Source of the DNA: CAZSNT01 sp964607765
GTDB taxonomy: Bacteria; Verrucomicrobiota; Lentisphaeria; Oligosphaerales; JABHEG01
Assembly (NCBI GenBank): GCA_964607765.1
Contig: CAZSNT010000225.1
Location: forward strand, 1 to 13,819
Direction: 5' to 3'
DNA: 13,819 bases
The position numbers were made by a program, and so were the translations under genes. Below, one piece after another: positions 5,230 through 12,101 of this stretch. Position 1 is the first letter of the stretch. Each line of letters starts with the position of its first letter. The notes beneath the pieces were generated by a model, which saw nothing but the letters and a program-made list of their open reading frames with translations, did no database searches and was not told the DNA's origin.

Positions 5230-5235
5230 TTCTCC
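5173..5235 (+). other. attC14 recombination site (end of C13)
   Basis: R'' GGTGAAC (5173-5179) matches the complement of the C13 junction (GTTCTCC) at 6 of 7 bases. R' is GTTCTCC (5229-5235). CGATG(G)A(G)ACGG(A)CC pairs with GGCCGTTCATCG. Compared with attC6 there is a compensatory G-C to A-T change in the stem. Confidence 0.72.
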
Positions 5236-5295
5236 GGAAGCGGGCAGAGACGCCCGTTGCCACAGTCGGAAAGGGCACATCGAGAGGCACTCCTT

Positions 5296-5523
5296 GTGAC
5301 AACGCCCGTCTCGGGTGTTCTGGCGGATCCGGGTTCCGGCAGTAGGCCGCACGGCCCCCGGGCGGCGCCTCCGGAATGGCGGCTGGGGGCCATCCGCCGT
5401 ACAGGGAAACGGCCCAAGCGTATTCCGTATGACCATGTCTGCTGGAGCGTCCGGCCTGACGGCGTTACCGCGAAGAGCGAGAACCATGACACCCACAGGA
5501 CCACGCCGACGCGCGCCCTGTGA
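5296..5523 (+). CDS. Doubtful small ORF in cassette C14
   Basis: A frame from GTG 5296 to TGA 5523 would encode about 75 residues ending RIPYDHVCWSVRPDGVTAKSENHDTHRTTPTRAL. A weak GAGAGG lies 8 bases upstream. The second half looks protein-like while the first half is Pro/Gly/Arg-rich, and the last 13 codons are in attC15. It may be a degraded gene or chance. C14 (5230-5531) contains nothing else convincing. Confidence 0.25.
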   Translation: MTTPVSGVLADPGSGSRPHGPRAAPPEWRLGAIRRTGKRPKRIPYDHVCWSVRPDGVTAKSENHDTHRTTPTRAL

Positions 5524-5537
5524 TGGCCCCGTTCGCA
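5478..5537 (+). other. attC15 recombination site (end of C14)
   Basis: R'' CGAGAAC (5478-5484) matches the complement of the C14 junction GTTCTCC at 6 of 7 bases. R' is GTTCGCA (5531-5537). CACAGG(A)C on the left pairs with CCTGTG on the right; the outer stem is weaker. Confidence 0.68.
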
Positions 5538-5566
5538 TTGACACGGATGCCCGAGAACTGTACGGT
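5538..5566 (+). promoter_or_regulatory. Sigma-70-like promoter of the toxin-antitoxin cassette
   Basis: A perfect -35 box TTGACA (5538-5543) directly follows the R' core. A 17-base spacer leads to TACGGT (5561-5566) as a weak -10. The cassette therefore seems to carry its own promoter, as toxin-antitoxin cassettes generally do. Confidence 0.55.
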
Positions 5567-5570
5567 TATA

Positions 5571-5590
5571 GTGTACCAAAACATGTACAC
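5571..5590. promoter_or_regulatory. Palindromic operator of the toxin-antitoxin module
   Basis: GTGTAC and GTACAC (5571-5576 and 5585-5590) form a perfect inverted repeat with an 8-base centre. The right half includes TGTACA, the core motif known from YefM-YoeB operators. It lies between the promoter and the antitoxin start, so autorepression by the antitoxin or complex is likely. Confidence 0.6.
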
Positions 5591-5604
5591 AAAGAGGGTC
5601 CGTG

Positions 5605-5865
5605 ATGACAACGATGACGGCAACAGACGCCCGCAAGAGCTTCTTCGACCTGCTGAAGTGTGCCAACGAGCGGCATGAGATCTATCATATCCGCTACCGG
5701 AACGGGGATGCGGTTCTGATGTCGCAGGAGGAGTTCGACAGCCTCCAGGAGACGCTCGAACTGCTTTCTGCTCCCGGTTTCCGCGACGGATTCGAGATCG
5801 CCCGCGCGGAGGCCGCCTCCGGGGACACCGTTCCGTTCGAGCGAGCGTTTGGGGAGGACCAGTGA
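5605..5865 (+). CDS. Phd/YefM-family antitoxin (cassette C15)
   Basis: This 86-residue antitoxin should neutralise the toxin encoded next and repress their shared promoter through its N-terminal DNA-binding domain. The family signature is clear: TATDARKSFFDLLKCANE at the N-terminus, then IYHIRYRNGDAVLMSQEEFDSLQETLELL, then a variable acidic C-terminus that wraps the toxin. AGAGGG (5592-5598) is 6 bases before ATG 5605. A GTG at 5602 is also in frame but too close to the ribosome site. The TGA stop overlaps the toxin's GTG start (GTGA), indicating translational coupling. Toxin-antitoxin cassettes are thought to stabilise large integron arrays by punishing loss. Confidence 0.92.
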   Translation: MTTMTATDARKSFFDLLKCANERHEIYHIRYRNGDAVLMSQEEFDSLQETLELLSAPGFRDGFEIARAEAASGDTVPFERAFGEDQ

Positions 5866-6116
5866 CTTACCGCATCCGGCTAACACGCCAGGCGGTGGAA
5901 GATGTCAAGAAGCTCAGCCCCAAGCTTCAGGCGAAGCTGAAGGACATCCTCCGGAACCGTCTGGCGGTCGATCCCTACTCCGGTAAAGCCTTGGTGGGAG
6001 ACCTGAAGGGGTACTACTCGGTCCGTCTCAGCTACAGAGATCGGGTCGTCTACTCCGTCCACGACGATGAGCTCATCGTTCTCGTAGTCCGGGCAAGAAC
6101 TCACTACGGCGATTAG
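5862..6116 (+). CDS. RelE/YoeB-like mRNA endonuclease toxin (cassette C15)
   Basis: This 84-residue protein of the RelE/ParE superfamily is predicted to cleave mRNA on the ribosome when not bound by the antitoxin. Landmarks are the N-terminal strand and helices YRIRLTRQAVEDVKKLSPKL, the LVGDLKGYYSVRLSYRDRVVY core (about 44-64) with its basic residues, and the C-terminal RARTHYGD (77-84) with the His-Tyr pair typical of the Txe/YoeB-like branch. It starts at GTG 5862, overlapping the antitoxin stop by 4 bases. The stop is followed within 4 bases by the R'' of attC16. The protein has normal length and no visible lesion, so it is probably functional. Confidence 0.92.
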   Translation: MTYRIRLTRQAVEDVKKLSPKLQAKLKDILRNRLAVDPYSGKALVGDLKGYYSVRLSYRDRVVYSVHDDELIVLVVRARTHYGD

Positions 6117-6119
6117 GGA

Positions 6120-6176
6120 TGCGAACATGACGTTTCAGGTGACGGCTGATCGCCGCCCCTGAGTTACTCGTTCGTC
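6120..6176 (+). other. attC16 recombination site (end of C15)
   Basis: R'' TGCGAAC (6120-6126) is the exact complement of the C15 junction GTTCGCA. R' is GTTCGTC (6170-6176). TCAGG and CGGC on the left pair with GCCG and CCTGA on the right, with extra bases in the left arm. Confidence 0.88.
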
Positions 6177-6197
6177 CGCACCATAGCGTGAATCGAA

Positions 6198-6674
6198 ATG
6201 AAAACCGAGGTGGCTGACATTGGAGGTCCGATCTACGACGCCCATCGTAGGCGAGGTGGCTTCATGCGTCACGCGATCGAAACGACGCTTCCCGACGGCA
6301 GGATGGCGACATTCACAGGTGGGGTATTCAGGAGCACGGGAACAATAGCCATCTCAGACATGACCTATCAGGTTGGGCGTGCATCTATGAGCGACGATTC
6401 CGGGAGCGTGGCAGAGTACTCAATCTGCAACCGCTTCATGCGGCTGTCGATTGCCCGTGTCCATGATGTCGCCCAAAGCAGACATCTGCTTCTGCGACAG
6501 CGAAGACGCTGGTCTTCGACTCTTGTGTTGCTCGAGAGCGATATTCAAGTTGGTGTGTTTCAGTCAGATTTCTTCCAGTCTCGATATCGCGTTTCCGTTA
6601 GTGAGGACATTTCCACACACGTTGTCCTGCTTTGTCTCTGGATTGCCATGATACGAGGCGCATTCACAGCATAG
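6198..6674 (+). CDS. Hypothetical protein, possibly tubby-C-terminal/LURP-one-like (cassette C16)
   Basis: This 158-residue protein is not firmly assigned. The middle alternates short strands (MATFTGGVFRSTGTIAI, MTYQVGR), followed by LLLRQRRRWSSTLVLLESDIQVGVFQSDFFQSRYRVSVSEDI and a hydrophobic end HVVLLCLWIAMIRGAF (about 140-155). That order resembles bacterial tubby-C-terminal-like beta barrels with a closing hydrophobic helix, but this is an impression from the pattern only. ATG 6198 lies 27 bases after the cassette junction and lacks a clear ribosome site. It is the last cassette gene of the array, 17 bases before the R'' of attC17. Confidence 0.65.
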   Translation: MKTEVADIGGPIYDAHRRRGGFMRHAIETTLPDGRMATFTGGVFRSTGTIAISDMTYQVGRASMSDDSGSVAEYSICNRFMRLSIARVHDVAQSRHLLLRQRRRWSSTLVLLESDIQVGVFQSDFFQSRYRVSVSEDISTHVVLLCLWIAMIRGAFTA

Positions 6675-6690
6675 CTGAGGAACTGAAGCG

Positions 6691-6745
6691 GACGAACGGA
6701 TCGGTGCAGCGGAGCGGCGGATTACGCTGCAGGTCAAATCAACGG
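6691..6745 (+). other. attC17, terminal site with degenerate R' (end of C16)
   Basis: R'' GACGAAC (6691-6697) is the exact complement of the C16 junction GTTCGTC. TGCAGCG (6705-6711) pairs with CGCTGCA (6725-6731). Where R' should be, at matching spacing, is TCAACGG (6739-6745), which is not a core site. No further attC follows, so this is the right end of the array. Confidence 0.7.
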
Positions 6746-6789
6746 TCCACGGCCGACGCACGGATAGAGGTCAAGCCAGGGAACCCACA

Positions 6790-7728
6790 GTGACGCACTC
6801 GAAGACACCACCAGCGAGATCAGGAGTCCGAGGCCCGGTCGGCGACACGGCCCCACGCTCTGTCACTTTGGCGGGAGGAGGGCTGGACGGCAGTCGTGGC
6901 CCGCTGACACTGCAGCGGCAGTACTGCAAACTCCTCGCCATCACCGTGTCGGCGTGGGCTGCGCTTGGCGGTGTGGGTTTTCTGTGTGCGTCCGCGCAGG
7001 AGACGGTGATGGTCGGAAGACAGGCTGAGGTCGAGTTGGATGCCGTCCGTGCGGAGAAGGCACGGGTGATTCTCAAAGTGCGGCTGGTCGCGCATCACGG
7101 CGGCAGCAAGTACCACTGGCAGACAGTGAAGCCGATCCGGACGCTCAAGAACGTCTCCGGCAAGGCGTTCGACAAGCCGTTCAAGGTCGCCAACTATGGG
7201 TGGGAGCCCGGCGTTCCGCAGGGCATCTCGACCATATACCTGGTGCCTTACGGGGCTCGCACGGACACGTGGCGGGTTCTGGCAGCGGATACTGGGAAGG
7301 GCAAGGAGCGTGCCGGGGTTGACACGTTGCCCAAGGCGGCGGTTCTCCCAGCCGGCGGCGCTCAGGGCGTCAAGGGGAAAGTCGTCAAGCTGACGGGCAA
7401 TTTCATGCCCACGCCTGACGCGACCCCCGGCGGCTCGCGCACGCCGCTGGCAGTACCCGTGCACATTTTCAAAGGCAAAGTGAAGACCTTCCAGAAACCG
7501 AACCCCAAGCATCCGCAACTGGTGAAAATCGTCAATTCCGGTAAAGATGGGGACTACCGTTGCGTGTTGCCTGCGGGCGAATACACGGTGGTGGCTGTGA
7601 TTGACGGCCGGTTGTATCTGAACGCCTGGTCTTCTGACGGCAAGCACCGGTGCTGGGCGACCGTCAAGGTCAAGGCCGGGGAGTGGACGGCGTGGGACAT
7701 CCAGGACACGAGTTCTGCAGTGTTCTGA
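6790..7728 (+). CDS. Exported protein with carboxypeptidase-regulatory-like C-terminal domain
   Basis: The 312-residue frame starts at GTG 6790 with a weak GGGA 7 bases upstream. A hydrophobic export segment lies late, at about 46-69 (KLLAITVSAWAALGGVGFLCASA), so either the true start is further in or there is a long cytoplasmic N-extension. The middle (about 80-180, with VPQGISTIYLVPYGARTDTW) is unassigned. From about residue 195, KGKVVKLTGNFMPTPDATPGG, then TPLAVPVHIFKGKV, then GDYRCVLPAGEYTVVAVIDGRLYLNAW matches the beta-sandwich pattern of carboxypeptidase-regulatory-like (CNA-B-like) domains common in secreted proteins of Bacteroidota and PVC bacteria. It is the first chromosomal gene after the array. 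Probably periplasmic or cell-surface. Confidence 0.7.
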   Translation: MTHSKTPPARSGVRGPVGDTAPRSVTLAGGGLDGSRGPLTLQRQYCKLLAITVSAWAALGGVGFLCASAQETVMVGRQAEVELDAVRAEKARVILKVRLVAHHGGSKYHWQTVKPIRTLKNVSGKAFDKPFKVANYGWEPGVPQGISTIYLVPYGARTDTWRVLAADTGKGKERAGVDTLPKAAVLPAGGAQGVKGKVVKLTGNFMPTPDATPGGSRTPLAVPVHIFKGKVKTFQKPNPKHPQLVKIVNSGKDGDYRCVLPAGEYTVVAVIDGRLYLNAWSSDGKHRCWATVKVKAGEWTAWDIQDTSSAVF

Positions 7729-7752
7729 CGCGTCGGTTGAGCCTGACGCGTC
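7727..7752. terminator. Possible bidirectional terminator hairpin
   Basis: GACGCGTC occurs twice (7727-7734 and 7745-7752). Each copy is self-complementary, so the two pair across a 10-base loop. It begins at the stop of the upstream gene and sits between two convergent genes. There is no clear T-run (GTCGTCTTC follows), so this is tentative. Confidence 0.3.
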
Positions 7753-7782
7753 GTCGTCTTCACAGACCGGGCAGCTTGCGGC

Positions 7783-8019
7783 TCAGTAGGTGAACAGGTC
7801 TCTGCGGGTGTAATGCTGCTCGCACGCGCGATTCATGGCAACAACGATCTTGCGCTGCACGTTTCGCGTCAGTCGTCGTCCCTTGCAGGCGCGTTTGACC
7901 ATTTTGTGTGTGATTTGCTCCGTTGACGCAGCGACGAGGTCGTGTGTGCGCAGGCTGTGCTCGGCCATGAGCCGTGCTACGGGTTGCGCGCCGAGATCGC
8001 GTTTGGCATTGGTTTGCAC
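7783..8019 (-). CDS. Small HTH-like (Cro/repressor-type) protein
   Basis: I chose the GTG at 8019 as start (78 residues) because GAGAGG lies about 10 bases upstream; a frame from 8091 would add 24 unlikely residues. The sequence VARLMAEHSLRTHDLVAASTEQITHKMVKRACKGRRLTRNVQRKIVVAMNRACEQHYTRRDLFTY reads as four or five short helices ending in a DLF.Y tail. It fits a small family I associate with Planctomycetota and relatives, with a lambda-repressor-like layout (THKMV...KGRRLT...NVQRKI). DNA binding is inferred, not shown. It faces the spermidine-synthase-like gene across a 226-bp divergent region and converges on the exported-protein gene. Confidence 0.7.
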   Translation of the reverse strand: MQTNAKRDLGAQPVARLMAEHSLRTHDLVAASTEQITHKMVKRACKGRRLTRNVQRKIVVAMNRACEQHYTRRDLFTY

Positions 8020-8245
8020 GCGGTGACTGCCTCTCGTCGTTTGCACTACTGATCGGGCCCAAAACGTATGGCCGAATGCCGCGATCTGCAACCTGCAGTA
8101 CGCGAGCGTGTATAGTACACGGCGACCTTTCTGCAGCTATCCCGGAGGATAGCGCCCCGTTGGCCTGTTGATCCGGCGCAGGGCTTGCCTGGCCTGTCCG
8201 CGACATCCGAGCACCGACCGCTGACGCGTTACATGTGAGGTATCC
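8020..8245. promoter_or_regulatory. Divergent intergenic region with palindromes
   Basis: This 226-bp gap separates two divergent genes. It contains GTGTA-TAG-TACAC (8108-8120), a perfect inverted repeat overlapping a -10-like TATAGT (8111-8116). A hairpin GCTATCC-CGGA-GGATAGC follows at about 8135-8152. The first could be an operator for the adjacent HTH-like protein. A convincing -35 box is not evident in either direction. Confidence 0.35.
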
Positions 8246-8923
8246 ATGATCCCTTGGGAGCTTTTGGAGAGCGCGCCCGTACCCGGCGCCGACACGACCG
8301 CTGACCTGTGGCGGCGCGGCGGTGAATTTTCGATCCGTTTCGGCCGTGAGGAGGTGATGAACAGCCGCCTTCACGGTTCGGAGGACGCTCTTGCGGAGAT
8401 TGCCTGCGGCCGCATCGCGAGGCGCAGGCACCCGCGCGTGCTCATTGGTGGGTTGGGGCTGGGGTTCACCGCGGCCGCGGCTCTGCGTGAGCTTGGTCCC
8501 GGCGCGAAGGTTGCGGTGGCCGAACTGGTGCCTGCCGTGATCGCCTGGAATCGCGGCATCCTCGCGGACGTTGCCGGTCGACCATTGGAGGACAAGCGCG
8601 CCAGTGTGCGCGAGGGCGACGTGGGCGATATCATGCGAGGAGCGACGGCTGCGTACGATGCCATCCTGCTCGACGTTGACAACGGCCCGGAGGGACTGCT
8701 GCGTTCGAGCAACCACGGCCTATACACCGAGCCGGGGCTTGCAGCGGCGGTCAACGCACTGCGGCCCAAGGGGATCTTCGGCGTGTGGTCCGTTGGTCCG
8801 TGCCGCCTTTTCACCAAGCGCCTTCGCCGGGTCGGGTTCACGGTCGAGGAACTGCGGGTGCCGATCCGCAAAGGCCGGGGCGGCCGCCGGCACATGCTTT
8901 GGATTGCCACACGCCCTGCCTGA
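8246..8923 (+). CDS. Spermidine-synthase-like Rossmann (SAM-binding) protein
   Basis: This 225-residue protein resembles the spermidine synthase/SpeE-like group, which transfers an aminopropyl group from decarboxylated SAM or acts as a methyltransferase-like relative. The nucleotide-binding glycine loop is VLIGGLGLGFTAAAAL (about 65-80), the acidic residue after strand 2 is in VAVAELVPAVIAWNRG (Glu93), and YDAILLDVDNGPEGLL (about 137-152) corresponds to the strand-4 acidic region. It is shorter than true spermidine synthase (about 280-300) and lacks the N-terminal beta domain, so polyamine synthesis is doubtful. GAGGT lies just before ATG 8246. It converges on the sulfatase gene with a 12-base gap. 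Confidence 0.8.
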   Translation: MIPWELLESAPVPGADTTADLWRRGGEFSIRFGREEVMNSRLHGSEDALAEIACGRIARRRHPRVLIGGLGLGFTAAAALRELGPGAKVAVAELVPAVIAWNRGILADVAGRPLEDKRASVREGDVGDIMRGATAAYDAILLDVDNGPEGLLRSSNHGLYTEPGLAAAVNALRPKGIFGVWSVGPCRLFTKRLRRVGFTVEELRVPIRKGRGGRRHMLWIATRPA

Positions 8924-8935
8924 GGGGAACGCTGG

Positions 8936-10396
8936 TCACAGCTCCGGAAGCGGCACGGCGTCGCCGGTCCGTCTCTGCCACTTGGTGATCTTGCCACGGA
9001 GCTTGCGGGCAAGTCTCCGGTGTTCAGCGAGCACGTTCCGTGTTTCGTGGGGATCCTCTCTGAGGTGGTAGAGCTCATGCTCGCCGAGGGGGCTGCAGTT
9101 CAGTTTCCATCCGTCTGCGGTGATGATGGTCCGGACCGGATCGGTCATAGCGGCTCGGATCGCGTCCGTGTCGGCGATCTCCGTCATCCAGTCAGGCGTC
9201 TGGACGGCTCCCGTGACGTCGCCGAGACCGTTATTGGGCCCGTTCCATTCCACAAACACCGGATCGGTGGCTCTGCCGCCCGACTCTACGACGGTGCGCA
9301 GGCTTCGGCCTTCGAAGTGGTTGGGGATCGGTTGCTCGAGCAGGTCAAGCAGTGTCGGCACCAGATCGACCTGGCTCACCGGCCCTGAGACCGTGCCGCC
9401 CCGTCGCTGTCCGGGCAGGCGGATCATCATGGGCACCCGAATCGCTTCCTGGTACATCACACACTTGGCGAGCAGTTGATGGGCTCCCATCATGTCCCCG
9501 TGGTCGGAGGTGAACACGACGATGGTGTTGTCCCGCAATCCGCAGCTGTCCAGCGTGTTGAGAATGTGACCGATGTGTGTATCAACCAGGCTGCAGAGCC
9601 CCCAGTAGTTGGCGATCATGCGCCCCCAGTCCGCACCTGTCCGGAGCGGCATGCCGCTGTGTCCATGGCGGAGATAGTGTTCTCTGATCAACCGTGTTTT
9701 GAGGGGGTGCTCCGGGCCGGGCACATCGCTGAAGTTCGGGGGCAGGGGGATGCTGCTGACAGGATACTGACCATCGCGAGGCCCGAAGAAAGGCATGTGC
9801 GGCTCGAGGAAGTTGACGTAGAGCACGAACGGATCGGCCTTGTGCCGGCGGATGAAATCAGCTGCCTTGTTCGCCAGGAAAGCCGGCTTGCCCAGAGCCT
9901 CCGGGAGCCGGGCGGCTTCGCCGCGGCTGAACCGGCGCCCGTTCTTCGGGCGCAGCCCGTGTGCGACCAGGAAATTGTGGTATGAGGAGGTGGCTCCCCT
10001 GTCTTGACCGGGGCTGAAGTGCCCGTTGTACGCATCCTCGCTGCTCACCCACTCCCCGAAGCCGTGCTGCGGGAACAGTTCATCGCCCAGATGCCATTTG
10101 CCGAAGTGTCCCGTGACGTATCGCCCAGGCGTCAGCAGCTCGGGCAGACAGGGCGAGTGTGCGGGCAGCGGCATGTTGTTTTCGGTGCAGCCGCTGGTGT
10201 GCGGGTAGAGCCCGGTCAGCAGGCTCGCCCGTGACGGGGTGCAGACGGGCTGGGTTACGTAAGCCTGCTCGAAGACTATGCTCTGTTCGGCAAGTCGGTT
10301 AAGGTTGGGCATCTCGATCTGCGCGTTGCCGTAGGCAGCGAGCGTGTTGAACGCTTGCTCGTCGGTGTAGATGAACAGCAGGTTGGGGGAGGGCAT
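8936..10396 (-). CDS. S1-family sulfatase (type I, CTPSR)
   Basis: This 486-residue arylsulfatase-family protein hydrolyses sulfate esters, here probably on a polysaccharide. The formylglycine motif is PVCTPSRASLLTG with Cys52, to be oxidised by a formylglycine-generating enzyme not present in this window. Other landmarks are LLFIYTDEQ with Asp12 for calcium, FGKWHLGD (98-105), NFLEPHMPF (His200) and FTSDHGDMMGAHQLLAK (295-311). Length is normal for S1 sulfatases. No signal peptide is visible, so either the start is misplaced or the enzyme is cytoplasmic. The ATG lies inside the first unit of a 61-bp tandem repeat and has no ribosome site. Downstream of the pectate-lyase-like gene, same strand. 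Confidence 0.93.
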   Translation of the reverse strand: MPSPNLLFIYTDEQAFNTLAAYGNAQIEMPNLNRLAEQSIVFEQAYVTQPVCTPSRASLLTGLYPHTSGCTENNMPLPAHSPCLPELLTPGRYVTGHFGKWHLGDELFPQHGFGEWVSSEDAYNGHFSPGQDRGATSSYHNFLVAHGLRPKNGRRFSRGEAARLPEALGKPAFLANKAADFIRRHKADPFVLYVNFLEPHMPFFGPRDGQYPVSSIPLPPNFSDVPGPEHPLKTRLIREHYLRHGHSGMPLRTGADWGRMIANYWGLCSLVDTHIGHILNTLDSCGLRDNTIVVFTSDHGDMMGAHQLLAKCVMYQEAIRVPMMIRLPGQRRGGTVSGPVSQVDLVPTLLDLLEQPIPNHFEGRSLRTVVESGGRATDPVFVEWNGPNNGLGDVTGAVQTPDWMTEIADTDAIRAAMTDPVRTIITADGWKLNCSPLGEHELYHLREDPHETRNVLAEHRRLARKLRGKITKWQRRTGDAVPLPEL

Positions 10397-10620
10397 GGGT
10401 TGTTAGGCGTTAGGTGTTAGTGGTTAGTGGTTAGTCCCCCCGACCGCAGGGAGGCATGGGTTGTTAGGCGTTAGGTGTTAGTGGTTAGTGGTTAGTCCCC
10501 CCGACCGNNNNNNNNNNNNNNNNNNNNNNNNNNNNNNNNNNNNNNNNNNNNNNNNNNNNNNNNNNNNNNNNNNNNNNNNNNNNNNNNNNNNNNNNNNNNN
10601 NNNNNNNCAGGGAGGCATGG
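10394..10620. repeat. 61-bp tandem repeat interrupted by a 100-N gap
   Basis: A unit containing CATGGGTTGTTAGGCG, several GTTAGTG steps and CCCCCCGACCG repeats with a 61-base period (10394 and 10455). A third copy begins after the gap at 10615. The 100 N (10508-10607) are a standard scaffold filler, so the copy number is unknown. No gene lies between 10397 and 10652. Confidence 0.9.
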
Positions 10621-10652
10621 GTCGTACGCGACCTACACGATCCTCGCTCCCG

Positions 10653-12101
10653 CTACTTGGCCCTTGCCTCGGCTGCAGCGATGAAGCGGGCAAGCGTGTC
10701 CACGTTGCGGCAGAACGTGCGACAATCGACGATGCGGTTGGTGGTGTCGGCTTTGCCGTGGTACTTGAGTTTGCCGTCTTCGACCCACGCACCGCGCTCG
10801 TCAAGCCCCTTGATCACTTCCGCCGCCTTGGCAGCCAGTGCGCCGGACCATTCGGGGACGCTCGTCTGACCAACGGCCGGCCTCTGCTCGCGCGACTTCT
10901 CGGCGCGTTCGAAGCGACGGGCCATGTCGTCGCCCCAGAAAGCGATCTTGAATGCGTAGTGTGTCGGCATGTCCGAGTCGTCGTGCGTCAGCTTGTAGGC
11001 ACGGGTGAAATACAGCGGCCGGTTCGTTCCCAGTTCGTAAAACCGGGCCAGCCGCCCATCCGGCAATCGGCAGCGCCGGTAATATGCGAGAGCTCGCGGC
11101 ACGGGCTCCAGCCAGCGCTTCTGCCCCGTGTACTCGTAGAGCCAGATCAGCGTGGCGATCACGCCCTTGGCTTCACCACCCGTAACGGCGGGCGGCTCGA
11201 ATTTGCGAGCCCAGATTGGACGCATCGTATAGTCGTATTGTTGGGCCCACCCGGGCTGCGGCTCGGGGAGTTGTGCGCGGAGGAGGAACTCGCCGCCCCG
11301 CAGTGCAGCGGCGCGGTACTTTTCTGCGTCGTAGATTTCCGCCGCTTCCAGCAGCACTCGGATCACGTCGGCGATGACGCCGTCGTTCAGGGTTGGGCGG
11401 TACCAGTACTGGTGGTGCCCCGTGTAGGTCCGTGACCACTCGGCAGGGATGCTTGCCGGTCGCGGCGGACAGAGCGCGCTTCTCACTTCATGGGTGAAGA
11501 CTTGTGGCCAGGCGCCGGACTCGAACTGGTGTCGCAGCAGCGCGCTCAGGCCGCTCAGAGCCGTGTCGTGGATCTCCTTGTCCTTGAAACCCAAGGCTTG
11601 GTCAACACGGACCATGAGCCGTGTCGCGGCCTGGGTGGTGTTGTCGTCGAGTACCGATATGTCGCGGGCCTTCTTCGCGGGTTTCCCGTCGATGCGGAAG
11701 GCGAAGCGCCTGCGCTGAGACGGTTCGAAATCAATACGGTAAGGCCAGCCGCCCGAGTGCAACTGTCCTCTTACCAGGCATCGCGCTGCGTCGACGGCAC
11801 CCGCAAGGCAGGTCTCGTCGTCGGTGAGTTGATGGGCCTCGAGCAGCGCCAAGCCCACCGCGGGGGTTCCGGGCGGTTGAACCCAGACGGTGGATCGTCC
11901 GGCCTTCCCTTCACCTTCGCGTTTAGCCAGGTCGCTGCTGTATCGCCACAGGTATCCGCCCTGCGTGGCGACATGACTGCGGAAGAAGCGGACCGCTTTC
12001 TGCAGCGCGGTGCGCGCTTCGCCGCCGCCAACGCCCGCCGCTGCGGGACAGATGGCGATCAGGGCGACGGTAACAAGGGCGAGTGTGATGGAGGACTTCA
12101 C
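10653..12101 (-). CDS. Exported pectate lyase-like protein (PL10-type fold)
   Basis: This 482-residue protein has a clear signal peptide (about 1-22, MKSSITLALVTVALIAICPAAA) and should act in the periplasm or outside. The body is a series of helical repeats typical of pectic acid lyase family 10: GGYLWRYSSDL (about 48), QPPGTPAVG, a GGWPYRIDF turn (about 116), LDDNTTQAATRLMVRVDQALG (about 149), SGAWPQVF (about 194), TLNDGVIADVIRVLLEA, and WAQQYDYTMRPIWARKFEPPAV (about 288). The last part resembles the substrate-cleft region of PL10 enzymes, which cleave polygalacturonate by beta-elimination. I cannot verify the catalytic arginine, so the substrate remains open. Start is GTG. The gene lies 101 bp below one sulfatase gene and above another. 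Confidence 0.82.
   Translation of the reverse strand: MKSSITLALVTVALIAICPAAAGVGGGEARTALQKAVRFFRSHVATQGGYLWRYSSDLAKREGEGKAGRSTVWVQPPGTPAVGLALLEAHQLTDDETCLAGAVDAARCLVRGQLHSGGWPYRIDFEPSQRRRFAFRIDGKPAKKARDISVLDDNTTQAATRLMVRVDQALGFKDKEIHDTALSGLSALLRHQFESGAWPQVFTHEVRSALCPPRPASIPAEWSRTYTGHHQYWYRPTLNDGVIADVIRVLLEAAEIYDAEKYRAAALRGGEFLLRAQLPEPQPGWAQQYDYTMRPIWARKFEPPAVTGGEAKGVIATLIWLYEYTGQKRWLEPVPRALAYYRRCRLPDGRLARFYELGTNRPLYFTRAYKLTHDDSDMPTHYAFKIAFWGDDMARRFERAEKSREQRPAVGQTSVPEWSGALAAKAAEVIKGLDERGAWVEDGKLKYHGKADTTNRIVDCRTFCRNVDTLARFIAAAEARAK

Larger units (their letters stand above)
1..6745 (+). mobile_element. Integron gene-cassette array (distal part, no integrase in window)
   Basis: Seventeen attC-like sites divide this stretch into one partial and sixteen complete cassettes, all in the + orientation. 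Each site has an R'' box, an imperfect hairpin with unpaired extra bases on the left arm, and an R' box where the next cassette begins. In C1, C2, C3, C6, C7, C8, C11, C12, C15 and C16 the 5' junction heptamer is the exact reverse complement of that cassette's own R''. C4, C9, C13 and C14 differ by one base, C5 by two, and C10 does not match. Several CDS stop codons (C0, C1, C2, C8, C12) lie inside R'', as is usual for cassettes. The orientation puts attI and intI to the left of the window. Without them the stretch could be a CALIN (attC cluster lacking an integrase). Confidence 0.9.

Noticed and set aside
7760..8716. 318-codon open frame on the minus strand
   Set aside because: It overlaps the spermidine-synthase-like gene antisense, has arginine/alanine/glutamine-rich shadow composition and no ribosome site.
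8936..10396. Several plus-strand frames of 100 to 170 codons opposite the sulfatase genes
   Set aside because: They are antisense shadows of well-supported sulfatase genes in high-GC DNA.
10400..10507. Multiple GTTAGGC/GTTAGTG motifs resembling attC core sites
   Set aside because: They are phases of a 61-bp tandem repeat with no paired R'' box or hairpin, and lie far from the cassette array.
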